DNA of 64,000 nt, taken from assembly GCA_963765295.1 (NCBI GenBank), contig CAVXVO010000005.1, forward strand, positions 1,302,001 through 1,366,000, in the 5' to 3' direction. Position numbers and translations under genes: made by a program. This document shows positions 48,835 to 57,205 of this stretch, piece after piece. The notes beneath the pieces are model-generated. The model had not been told where the DNA came from. It saw nothing but the letters and a program-made list of their open reading frames with translations, and searched no databases. This stretch comes from PALSA-612 sp963765295. Lineage in GTDB: Bacteria > Actinomycetota > Thermoleophilia > Gaiellales > Gaiellaceae. How positions within the stretch are numbered: the first letter of the stretch is position 1; each line of letters begins with the position of its first letter.

Positions 48835-49011
48835 TCACGCGGCCTCACCCCACGGCCCCTGCTCGGGGGCCGACCGCTCCGGATCCCACTTGGGGACCCG
48901 ATCCTCCTCGAGTGCCTTCGACCTGCTCCGCAGCGCCACCACCTTGGCCGAGCGATCCGGTACGGCGGGCGGGACGAGCCTGAGCGGGCGGAGACGATGT
49001 ACGTCGTACAT
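48835..49011 (-). CDS. Small basic protein (58 aa), unknown
   Basis: 58 residues (MYDVHRLRPLRLVPPAVPDR to the acidic end EQGPWGEAA). Support is a strong AGAGGAGA five bases before ATG 49011 and a hairpin right after the stop. There is no membrane segment or Cys. A short MYDVH-like start and Arg/Pro-rich middle suggest a flexible protein. It was not recognised. Confidence 0.5.
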   Translation of the reverse strand: MYDVHRLRPLRLVPPAVPDRSAKVVALRSRSKALEEDRVPKWDPERSAPEQGPWGEAA

Positions 49012-49176
49012 GTCTTCTCCTCTCTGAAAATGCGCACGGCAAAGCAGACGCGATTTCCAGCATCGATTTTTCAGCGCGAAGCGCTGGTTCAGACGGTGAT
49101 CATGGGTCGAAGCTGTTTCGGGCCGGTCATAGACATCACCTCTGCTCAAACGTCGAATCGGGTGCTTCCGGACAAC

Positions 49177-49201
49177 AAAAAGGGCGACCTCTTGGTCGCC
49201 C
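49177..49201 (-). terminator. Intrinsic terminator with T-run (minus strand)
   Basis: GGGCGACC and GGTCGCCC pair across four bases, and the minus strand continues TTTTTGTTG. This is the only classic intrinsic terminator seen here. It ends a minus-strand transcript from about 49386 that carries the 44-residue ORF. Confidence 0.85.
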
Positions 49202-49229
49202 TCGATTGGCTCGCTATGCGGCTATAGAT

Positions 49230-49364
49230 CTAGCGCGCACGTCTCCCAACGAGAGCAGGGACGGTGTCGAGTCGGCGCATGCCGCCGAAGCTGTCGGGGC
49301 ACGTCGTCGGCCATGCAACCGGCGCCGCTTTGGCATGGAACGACTCGATGTAGGTGGTGGTCAT
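49230..49364 (-). CDS. Small ORF (44 aa) in its own transcription unit
   Basis: 44 residues: MTTTYIESFHAKAAPVAWPT followed by a Cys, SFGGMRRL and an Arg-rich end. No homologue is recognised. Evidence is context: TTGCCA-17-TATCCT promoter, GGAGGA about eleven bases before ATG 49364, and an intrinsic terminator 29 bases after the stop. A regulatory RNA of about 200 nt from the same promoter is the alternative. It occupies the otherwise gene-free stretch 49012-49594 before gap. Confidence 0.5.
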   Translation of the reverse strand: MTTTYIESFHAKAAPVAWPTTCPDSFGGMRRLDTVPALVGRRAR

Positions 49365-49392
49365 CACGATGGGTTGGTTCCTCCGGCGAACG

Positions 49393-49421
49393 AGGATAGA
49401 CGACGAGCGACGATTTGGCAA
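49393..49421 (-). promoter_or_regulatory. Sigma-70 promoter of the 44-aa unit
   Basis: On the minus strand TTGCCA (49421-49416) and TATCCT (49398-49393) are separated by exactly 17 bases. Transcription would start near 49386. Confidence 0.6.
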
Positions 49422-49496
49422 GGAATCCACGGACCGATGTCGCCACTCCGTTGCAGCCATGTCTCCGGAATGCCGCAAGTGAATTGCGTCGGCGTG

Positions 49497-49514
49497 TTGC
49501 GGGTTTCCCGCAGG
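49497..49514. promoter_or_regulatory. Palindrome 2 of proposed DevR-like regulon (upstream of gap)
   Basis: TTGCGGGTTTCCCGCAGG. The core TGCGGG-TTT-CCCGCA is a perfect palindrome centred at 49505, 54 bp before TAGGCT (49559-49564), the probable -10 of gap. A second shorter palindrome, GGCGG-GAT-CCGCC at 49522-49534, lies near -43. Confidence 0.65.
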
Positions 49515-49594
49515 GGCCGGTGGCGGGATCCGCCGATGCCGCGCCGGCGGCCGCTGCCTAGGCTGACGGCGAACCTTCGAACAAGGAGCTCCCC

Positions 49595-50623
49595 ATGCCA
49601 ATCCGAGTCGCAATCAACGGCTTCGGCCGTGTCGGCCGCGCAGCGCTGCGGTCCGCCTTCGAGCGGGAGGCCGCCGTCGAGTGGGTGGCGATCAACGACG
49701 TCGTCGATCCGGCCACGCTCGCCCACCTGCTCAAGCACGACAGCGTCTACGGCCGCTTCGACCGTCCGGTCGAGTCGACCGAGCACGGTCTCGTCGTCGA
49801 CGGCCACGAGGTGGCGGTCTTCGCCGAGCGCGATCCCGCGTTGCTGCCGTGGCGCGATCTGGACGTCGACGTCGTGATCGAGTGCACCGGCGTGTTCCGC
49901 ACACGCGCCGCCGCGGCCGCCCACCTCCAGGCGGGTGCCCGCAAGGTGATCCTCTCGGCCCCCGCAAAGGACGCGGTGCCGACGTTCGTGCTCGGCGTCA
50001 ACTTCGATTCCTACGATCCCGAGCACGACGACGTGATCTCGAACGCCTCCTGCACGACGAACTGCCTGGCGCCCGTGGCCAAGGTGCTGCACGATACGGT
50101 CGGTATCCGCCACGGACTGATGACCACGGTGCACGCATACACGGCTGACCAGCGACTCGTCGACCTCCCGCACAAGGACCTGCGGCGGGCTCGCGCCGCG
50201 CCCCTGAACATGATCCCGACCACGACCGGGGCCGCGAAGGCGATCGGCCTCGTGATCCCGGAGCTCGAGGGCAAGCTCAAGGGCTACTCCGTCCGCGTGC
50301 CGGTCCCGACCGGGTCGCTCGTCGACCTCGCCGTCGAGACCGCCCGGCCGACCTCGGTCGAGGAGATCAATGAAGCGTTCGAGGATCGTGCCGACCGCGC
50401 CGAGCTCGAGGGGATCCTGTCCTACAGCGAGGAGCCGCTCGTTTCCTCCGACGTGATCGGCTCGCCGTATTCGGCCGTCTTCGACGCCGGCCTGACGAGC
50501 GTCGTCGACGAGACCCAGGTCAAGGTGGTCGCGTGGTACGACAACGAGTGGGGCTACTCGACCCGTCTCGTCGAGCTCGCCGAGCGCGTGCTCGCCCCGG
50601 TGACGGCGGGGAGCCGCGCCTGA
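49595..50623 (+). CDS. gap: Glyceraldehyde-3-phosphate dehydrogenase
   Basis: 342 residues. The Rossmann motif INGFGRVGR binds NAD(P). SNASCTTNCLAP holds the catalytic Cys, and the His in TTVHAYTADQ completes the pair. RRARAAPLNMIPTTTGAA binds phosphate. It catalyses the glycolytic oxidation of glyceraldehyde-3-phosphate. AAGGAG precedes ATG 49595. TGATG overlap with the universal stress gene and the palindrome upstream suggest stress- or hypoxia-linked expression rather than a plain glycolytic operon (no pgk/tpi here). Confidence 0.96.
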   Translation: MPIRVAINGFGRVGRAALRSAFEREAAVEWVAINDVVDPATLAHLLKHDSVYGRFDRPVESTEHGLVVDGHEVAVFAERDPALLPWRDLDVDVVIECTGVFRTRAAAAAHLQAGARKVILSAPAKDAVPTFVLGVNFDSYDPEHDDVISNASCTTNCLAPVAKVLHDTVGIRHGLMTTVHAYTADQRLVDLPHKDLRRARAAPLNMIPTTTGAAKAIGLVIPELEGKLKGYSVRVPVPTGSLVDLAVETARPTSVEEINEAFEDRADRAELEGILSYSEEPLVSSDVIGSPYSAVFDAGLTSVVDETQVKVVAWYDNEWGYSTRLVELAERVLAPVTAGSRA

Positions 50624-51051
50624 TGGGATTCGTCGTCGTCGGTGTGGACGGCTCCGAGGGCAGCATGGCCGCGCTCCGCGTCGCCGCCGAGGAGGCGAAG
50701 ACGCGGAGCGCGAAGCTCCGGATCGTCGTCGCGTGGCACATCCCCCTCGCCGTCTACACCGACGGCCTGCCGCCTCCGACCGAGATCACCTCGGACATGC
50801 AGGAGGCGGCCAAGGACATCGCGCAACAGGCCGAGGCGGCCGTGCCCGCCGGCATCGACTTCGAGACGAAGCTCTGCGAAGGCCAGCCCGCGGACGTGCT
50901 GATCGAGGAGAGCGAGGGCGCCGAGGTCCTCGTCGTCGGCTCGCGCGGGCTCGGCGGCCTCGCCCGGTTCGTGCTCGGGTCGGTCAGCCAGCACGTATCC
51001 GATCACGCCACGTGTCCGGTCGTGGTCGTGCCGCACAAGCACGAGGACTGA
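50623..51051 (+). CDS. Universal stress protein (UspA family)
   Basis: 142 residues, one Usp domain. VVVGVDGSEGSMAALRVAAEEA opens the fold (strand and first helix), and the ATP-binding motif G-x2-G-x9-G-S/T is visible in GSRGLGGLARFVLGSVS. ATP-binding Usp proteins are hallmark members of actinobacterial dormancy regulons. The ATG overlaps the gap stop, so it shares the gap promoter and palindrome 2. The convergent P-type ATPase ends 12 bases away. Confidence 0.93.
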   Translation: MGFVVVGVDGSEGSMAALRVAAEEAKTRSAKLRIVVAWHIPLAVYTDGLPPPTEITSDMQEAAKDIAQQAEAAVPAGIDFETKLCEGQPADVLIEESEGAEVLVVGSRGLGGLARFVLGSVSQHVSDHATCPVVVVPHKHED

Positions 51052-51062
51052 CGAGCCGCTCG

Positions 51063-52880
51063 CTACGGCCTGAGCGCGCGCAGCGCGTTCAGGATCACGG
51101 CAACGTCGATCGCCTCCTGGAGAACGGCGCCGCCGATCGGCGCGATGGCGCCCGCCGCGGCGAAGCCCATGGCGACGATGCTGAGCCCCATCCCGATCAG
51201 GACGCTCTGCCGTGCGATGCCCAGCGACCGCCTGCCGATGCGCACCGCGTCGGCGACCCGGCTGACCCTGTCGACGACGATGACCGCATCGGCCGTCTCC
51301 GAGGCGATCGTCGCGCCCGTCAGACCCATTGCGATCCCGACGTCGGCGAGCGCGAGCGCCGGGGCGTCGTTGATCCCGTCGCCCACCATCATCACCGGAG
51401 CCAGCTCCGGGCTCGCCTGCATGGCCCGGACGACCTCGAGCTTCTCCTCGGGCGACTGCTCGGGATATACGCGCTCGATCCCGAGCCGCGAGCCGATCTC
51501 CTCCGCGACGGCCGTGCGATCTCCGGTCACCATCGCCACGTGCACGATCCCGGCACTGCGGAGCTCCTCGGCGACGCCGTGGGCGTCCTCTCGCGGACGG
51601 TCGGCGACGACGATGGCGCCGACGACGCTTCCGTCCACGCCGACCAGCACTCGCGCCCGCCCGTCGTCGCCGCTCCCCGAGGACGTGGCCGCGCCGTAGC
51701 CGCATGCCTGGAGCCAGCGCGCGCTTCCGACCGCCACGCGGCGGCCGTCGACACGGCCCTCGATCCCCTGCCCGGGCTGCTCCTCGACGTGGTCGGGAAG
51801 GCTGAGCTCGAGCCCCTCGCGCTCGGCGCCGTGCACGAGCGCCTCGGCCGTCGCGTGACCCGAGAGCTGGTCGAGGGAGGCGGCGAGGCGCAGCACCTCG
51901 TCCCGGCCGACGCCGTCGAGCGCCACCACCTGCTCGATCTCGGCGGTGCCGAGCGTCAGCGTGCCGGTCTTGTCCAGGAGCACCGTGCGCACGCGCCCGA
52001 GCCGCTCGATCACCGCGCCGCCCTTGACGATCACGCCGAGCCGCGCCGCGCGGGACACGCCTGAGATGAAGGCGATCGGCGCCGCGAGAATCAGCGGGCA
52101 CGGCGTCGCGACGACGAAGACGGCCAGCGCACGCATCGGATCGCCCGAGACCGCCCAGGCGATTCCGGCCACGACCGTCGCGACGGGCAGAAAGACGATC
52201 GCGTACCGGTCGGCCATGCGCACGAACGGCGCGCGTTGCTTTCCGGCGTCGGACACGAGACGGACGATCGCCGCGTAGGCGCTCTCTGCCGCGGGGCGAG
52301 CCACGCGGAGCTCGAACGCGTCACCGGCGTTCGCCGTCCCGCTCCGGATCGTCTCGCCGCGCACATGCGTCGCCGGGAGGGGCTCGCCCGTGAGCGCCGA
52401 CTCGTCGAGCACGGCCGCCTTTCCGACGAGGACGCCGTCGGCCGGAACGACGTCGCCGGCCCGCACGACGACGGCGTCGCCCACCGCCAGCGACTCGACG
52501 GGCACCTCCTCGACCCGGCCGTCACGGAGACGGTGCGCGATCCGCGGCGCCCGCTCGACGAGCTTCGTCAGCTCGCGGCTCGCCCGCTTGCCGGCATGCG
52601 CCTCGAGCGCGTTCCCGCCGGCGAGCATGAGCACGATCACTGCGCCGACCGCGAACTGGCCCAGCGCCAGGGCACCGACGATCGCCACCAGCGCGACCGC
52701 GTCGACGCCCACGTCGTGGCGGAGCAGCGAGCGCAGGACCGACCAGGCGAGCGGGACGAGCATGACCCCGACCGTGACGGCCCAGAGCACGTTTCCGGCG
52801 GTCTCGAGGCCGACGAGGCGGAGTACCCCGCCCGCGGTCACAGCGGCCAGCGCGGCGAGGGCGAGCGTCCGCTCGCTCAC
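51063..52880 (-). CDS. Heavy-metal P1B-type ATPase
   Basis: 605 residues. ATPCPLIL is the metal-binding CPx motif, DKTGTLTLG the phosphorylated Asp, LTGEPLPA the dephosphorylation loop and GDGINDAPALA the hinge. No N-terminal metal-binding domain precedes the helices. The transported ion is not clear from sequence. GTG 52880 lies seven bases after the acyl-CoA synthetase stop, making a two-gene operon behind palindrome 3. Mycobacterial dormancy regulons also include a P-type ATPase. Confidence 0.93.
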   Translation of the reverse strand: MSERTLALAALAAVTAGGVLRLVGLETAGNVLWAVTVGVMLVPLAWSVLRSLLRHDVGVDAVALVAIVGALALGQFAVGAVIVLMLAGGNALEAHAGKRASRELTKLVERAPRIAHRLRDGRVEEVPVESLAVGDAVVVRAGDVVPADGVLVGKAAVLDESALTGEPLPATHVRGETIRSGTANAGDAFELRVARPAAESAYAAIVRLVSDAGKQRAPFVRMADRYAIVFLPVATVVAGIAWAVSGDPMRALAVFVVATPCPLILAAPIAFISGVSRAARLGVIVKGGAVIERLGRVRTVLLDKTGTLTLGTAEIEQVVALDGVGRDEVLRLAASLDQLSGHATAEALVHGAEREGLELSLPDHVEEQPGQGIEGRVDGRRVAVGSARWLQACGYGAATSSGSGDDGRARVLVGVDGSVVGAIVVADRPREDAHGVAEELRSAGIVHVAMVTGDRTAVAEEIGSRLGIERVYPEQSPEEKLEVVRAMQASPELAPVMMVGDGINDAPALALADVGIAMGLTGATIASETADAVIVVDRVSRVADAVRIGRRSLGIARQSVLIGMGLSIVAMGFAAAGAIAPIGGAVLQEAIDVAVILNALRALRP

Positions 52881-52887
52881 CGTCCGC

Positions 52888-55550
52888 CTACCAGGTCTTC
52901 GCGCGGGCCGCCTGCCCGGGCGGGCGGAGGCGGATGCGCGCGTCGACCGCCACGCAGCCGGCAGCGAGGCCGATCACGGGGTTCAGGTCGAGCTCGGCGA
53001 TCTCCGGATGGGAGTCGGCGAGCCGTGAGAGCCTCTGCAGCACGTCGGCCAGCGCGTCGGCATCGGCCGCGGGCAGGTCGCGGTAGCCCGCGACGAGCCG
53101 CCCGGCTTTGCCCGTCGTCACGAGCTCGAGCGCGTCGACGTCGGTCAGCGGCGCGAGCCGGAACTGCGCGTCGCCGATCAGCTCGGCGAGGACACCTCCG
53201 GGGCCGCAGGCGACGAGGGGGCCGAACATCGGATCCTGCACGACGCCGGCCAGTAGCTCGACGCCGCCCTGGATCATCTGCTGGACGACGACCGGCGTCC
53301 CGATTCGCGCCACCTCGACCCGGACCGATTCCTCGTCTGCGAGGTCGAGCGCGAGCAGCTTCTTGTCGGATTTGTGCGCACCCGCCTCAGCCGTCTTGAC
53401 GGCGACCGGGTAGCCGAGCTCGGCCGCGGCAGCGACCGCCTCGTCGACGGTCTCGGCGACGCGTTCGACGACGAACGGGATGCCGTAGGCCTCGAGCAGC
53501 GCGCGCACCTGCGCCGGGTCGAGCCAGACGTCGCTCGAGCCCCGGAGCGCGCCCCGGATCACGTCCGCGGCGGTGTGCTCGTCGATGTCCGTCGAGCTCC
53601 GGGACGACGCCCGCCGGGCGGCGAAGCCAGGCGGCGCGCTCAGCGGCCCGGCCGAGGGCTCTTGCAGCCGACTCGGGATAGGCGAACGCGGCGACGCGCC
53701 GCGGCTCTCTCAGCAGGGCGAGTGGAGTCCCGCCGGCCGACACGAACGCCGCCAGGACCGGCTTGTCGGCGACACCCGAGCTCTCGACGGCGCCGACGAC
53801 GGCCTCCGCCACGTCCTCCGCCGCCGCCACGACAGGCGGCACGAACAGCACGATCACGGCGTCCACGTTCGGGTCGCTCAGGATGTGCGGCAGCACCGAC
53901 TCGTAGGTCGCGCCGATCGCCGATCCGAGCATGTCGACCGGGTTCGCGAGGCTCGCCTCGCGCGGCAGCTTCAGCGACAGCGCCTCGCAGGTGGACTGCG
54001 AGAGCGTCGGCAGCTCGAGACCGACGGCCTCGCATGCGTCGGCACAGAGGATCCCGAGCCCGCCGGCGTTCGTCAGCACGGCGACGCGCTTGCCGCGCGG
54101 CAGCGGCTGCGAGGCGAGCAGGCCCGGCGGTGTCGACGAGCTCTTCGAGCGTCTCCGCGCGGATCACGCCGGCCTGGTGGAAGAGCGCGTCGACGGCCTG
54201 CTCGGAGCCGGCGAGTGCCGCCGTGTGGGAGCCGGCCGCCTTCGCGCCGGAGCGGGTGCGGCCGCCCTTCATGGCCAGGATCGGCTTGCGGCGCGCGACG
54301 CGGCGCGCCAGGCGGCCGAACTTGCGCGGGTTCCCGAACGACTCGAGGTAGAGCAGGATCACGTCGGTCGCGTCGTCGTCCTCCCAGTACTCGAGCAGGT
54401 CGTTCGAGGACACGTCGGCCTTGTTCCCGATCGAGACGAAGCCCGAGAAGCCGAGCCCTCGGGACTCCGCCTTCTCGAGCAGCGCAAGCCCGAGCGCGCC
54501 GCTCTGGGAGGAGAAGGCGACGTTGCCGGGAGGCAGCGCTCGGGGGCCGAAGGTCGCGTTCAGCCGCACACCCGAGACGGCGATGCCGAGGCAGTTGGGG
54601 CCGATCAGCCGCGCGCCGTGCGCGCGCACGAGCGCGAGCAGCTCGTCCTGGCGTTGCTTCCCCTCCACGCCCGTCTCCGTGAAGCCGGCCGAGATCACGC
54701 AGATCGCGCGTGTTCCGTGCTGCAGCGCCTCGTCGGCCGCCTCGAGGACGTGCGCTGCCGGCACGCAGATCACGGCGAGGTCGACCTCGTCCGGGATCTG
54801 CTCCGCGGTCGTGTACGCGCGGACTCCGGCAACCGGCGTGCCGGTGCGGTTGATCGGATACGCCGCGCCGGCGAACTCTCCCGACAGGATGTTGCGGAAG
54901 AGCTCGCCTCCGATGGTCCCCCGCCTCGGCGAGGCGCCGAAGACCGCCACCGTGCGCGGCACGAAAAATGGTTGGAGCGAGGCAGCGACGGCGACGTGGT
55001 CACGGACGTCGACCCGGTCCCGGTAGACCTCGGTCGACGCGATCCGGAAGCGCAGCTCGACCTCGCCGGCTGCGAGGCTCCGCGTTACGTCGAAGCCCGC
55101 GTCCTCGAAGACGCGCAGCATCGGCCGGTTGCCGGCGAGCACCTCGGCGACGAAGCTCTCGATCCCGTGCGCCGCGGCTTCGGCGGCGAGCTGCTCGAGC
55201 AGGCGAGTGGCGATGCCCCGGCCCTGCAGCTCGTCCGACACGGCGAACGCAACCTCGGCGCTGACCGGATCGCGGAGCCGGACGTACTCGGCGAGCGCGA
55301 CGATGCGGCCGTCGTCGCCGAGCGTTCCGATCAGCGACCCGAGGTCGTCCCAGTCCGGGTCGACGAAGCTCTCGACGAGCTGCGGCGTCACATGCAGCGA
55401 GCCGTGGAAGCGCTGGTAGATGCTCTCCGGCGACAGCCGGGAGAAGAACTCGACGAGCGCCTCGACGTCCGCGCGCCCGGGCGGGCGGAGGCGCAGCGTG
55501 CCGCCGTCCCGGAGGATGACGTCGCGCGCCGGTCCAAGGCTGCTCGGCAT
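52888..55550 (-). CDS. GNAT + NDP-forming acyl-CoA synthetase fusion (Pat-like), two apparent frameshifts
   Basis: About 887 residues. Residues about 1-175 are a GNAT acetyltransferase (ELQGRGIATRLLEQLA). Then come a CoA-binding Rossmann domain (TVAVFGASPRRGTIGGELF), a succinyl-CoA-ligase-like domain (GPNCLGIAVSG, SGALGLALLE) and a C-terminal ATP-grasp domain (GYPVAVKTAEAGAHKSDK). This order matches streptomycete Pat-type protein lysine acetyltransferases, where the synthetase part is regulatory. Breaks near 54120 and 53594 each lose one base after CG. ATG 55550 is leaderless behind GATACT. Confidence 0.85.
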
Positions 55551-55607
55551 CGCGCGAGTATCGCCGTCGGCGTCTGAGCCCTGCGTCGGGCCGCGCCCGG
55601 AACGCGG

Positions 55608-55625
55608 TTGCGGAAAACCCGCAGG
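55608..55625. promoter_or_regulatory. Palindrome 3 of proposed DevR-like regulon (upstream of Pat-like gene)
   Basis: TTGCGGAAAACCCGCAGG, arms TGCGG/CCGCA, centred at 55616, 54 bp before GATACT (55562-55557, minus strand), which lies six bases before ATG 55550. Confidence 0.62.
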
Positions 55626-55639
55626 GGCAGTGGGATTGC

Positions 55640-57062
55640 TCATGTCCGCCTCGCGACGCCGGACTCGGTCGCGGCACACGCGACGGCGTGGGCGACGGCG
55701 GGCGCGACCTTGCGGTCGAAGACGCTCGGGATCACGTAGTCGGGCGCGAGCTCGGACGGCTGGACGACGGCGGCGATCGCGTGGGCGGCCGCCAGCTTCA
55801 TCGCCTCGGTGACGTCGCGGGCGCGGACATCGAGAGCGCCGCGGAAGATCCCGGGGAAGGCGAGCACGTTGTTGATCTGGTTCGGATAGTCCGAGCGGCC
55901 GGTGCCGACGATCGCAGCCAGGCCCTCGATCTCCTCCGGGGCGATCTCGGGCGTCGGATTCGCCATCGCGAACACGATGGCCCCGTCGGCCATGGAGGCG
56001 ATGCCGTCCACCGAGACGGCTCCGGGCCCGGACAGACCGATGAAGACGTCGGCTCCAGCGAGCGCGTCGTCGGGCGTGCCGGCGAGCCGGCGCGGGTTGG
56101 TCAGCTCAGCGTACGAGACCTTCGGCCCGGCGAGATCCGGGCGGCCCGCGTAGAGCGCGCCGTGGCGGTCGCAGCCGATCACGTCGGGGACGCCGGCGGC
56201 CTGCAGCATCTTCGTCGTCGCGACGCCGGCGGCGCCGACCCCCGAGACGACGACGCGGCACTCCGAGATCGGCTTGTCGACGACGCGGAGCGCGTTCAGC
56301 AGGGCAGCGAGGACGACGACGGCCGTGCCGTGCTGGTCGTCGTGGAAGACCGGGATGTCGAGCGTGGCGCGCAGCCGCTCCTCGATCTCGAAGCAGCGCG
56401 GCGCAGAGATGTCCTCGAGGTTGACGCCGCCGAAGACGGGCGCAATCGCGGTCACGACGGCGACGATCTCGTCCGGGTCGGTCGTGGCCAGGCAGATCGG
56501 CCAGGCGTCGACGTCGCCGAACTCCTTGAACAGCGCCGCCTTGCCCTCCATCACGGGCAGCGCGGCCTCCGGGCCGATGTCGCCGAGGCCGAGCACGGCC
56601 GTCCCGTCGGTGACGACGGCGACGGCGTTCTGCTTGATGGTCAGGTTCCAGACCTTGGCCGGATCGTCGGCGATCGCCCGGCAGATCCGCGCCACGCCGG
56701 GCGTGTAGGCCATGGACAGGTCGTCGCGCGTCCTGATCGGCGTCTTCGACTCGACGCGCAGCTTGCCGCCGAGATGCAGCAGGAAGGTGCGATCGGAGAA
56801 GTGGTCGACCTGGACGCCGTCGACGGCGCGGACGGCCTCGACGATCCGTTCGATATGCGCGGCGTCGGTCGCCTCGACCGTGACGTCGCGCACCTTTGCG
56901 GCGCCCTCGACCCGGACGAGGTCGATCGCGCCGAGCAGGCCGCCGGCCTCGCCGATTGCCGTGGCGAGGCGTGCGAACGAGCCGGGCCGGTCTTCGAGAC
57001 GGACCCGGATCGTCGCGCTGAACGAGGCGGACGGGTGCACGGCGGTCGGCGGTCGCGGTCAT
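55640..57062 (-). CDS. NAD-dependent malic enzyme with N-terminal ACT domain, one apparent frameshift
   Basis: About 473 residues. An ACT domain (IRVRLEDRPGSFARLATAIG) precedes the malic enzyme core: YTPGVARICRAI, VTDGTAVLGLGDIG, LKQ-type catalytic Lys region IKQNAVAV and the NAD-binding VVSGVGAAGVATT. It decarboxylates malate to pyruvate. The best start is ATG 57062 behind GATAGT; the frame then needs one base removed near 57046 (CGCCGTG). Without that, GTG 57040 begins the protein. Palindrome 4 is centred 53 bp before GATAGT. Confidence 0.9.
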
Positions 57063-57120
57063 CACGCGCACTATCGACGGAGGGCGGCCCGGCAGCCTCG
57101 GGGGCGACCCGGAACGCCGG

Positions 57121-57137
57121 CACGGGTTTACCGCAGG
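57121..57137. promoter_or_regulatory. Palindrome 4 of proposed DevR-like regulon (malic enzyme / kinase divergent region)
   Basis: CACGGGTTTACCGCAGG, imperfect in the left arm, centred at 57128. It is 53 bp from the malic enzyme -10 (GATAGT) and 66 bp from the kinase -10 (TACGCT), nearly midway between the two starts. Confidence 0.58.
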
Positions 57138-57205
57138 CCGGAGGGGGCTTCCCGAGTCTCCACGCTGTGACAATTCGACACCGGCAACCACGCTACGCTC
57201 CCGGC

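Noticed and set aside
48835..49594. Antisense or rRNA/tmRNA-like RNA in the gap before gap
   Set aside because: No conserved tmRNA, 6S or tRNA-like sequence blocks were found; only the small transcription unit and promoter elements are supported.
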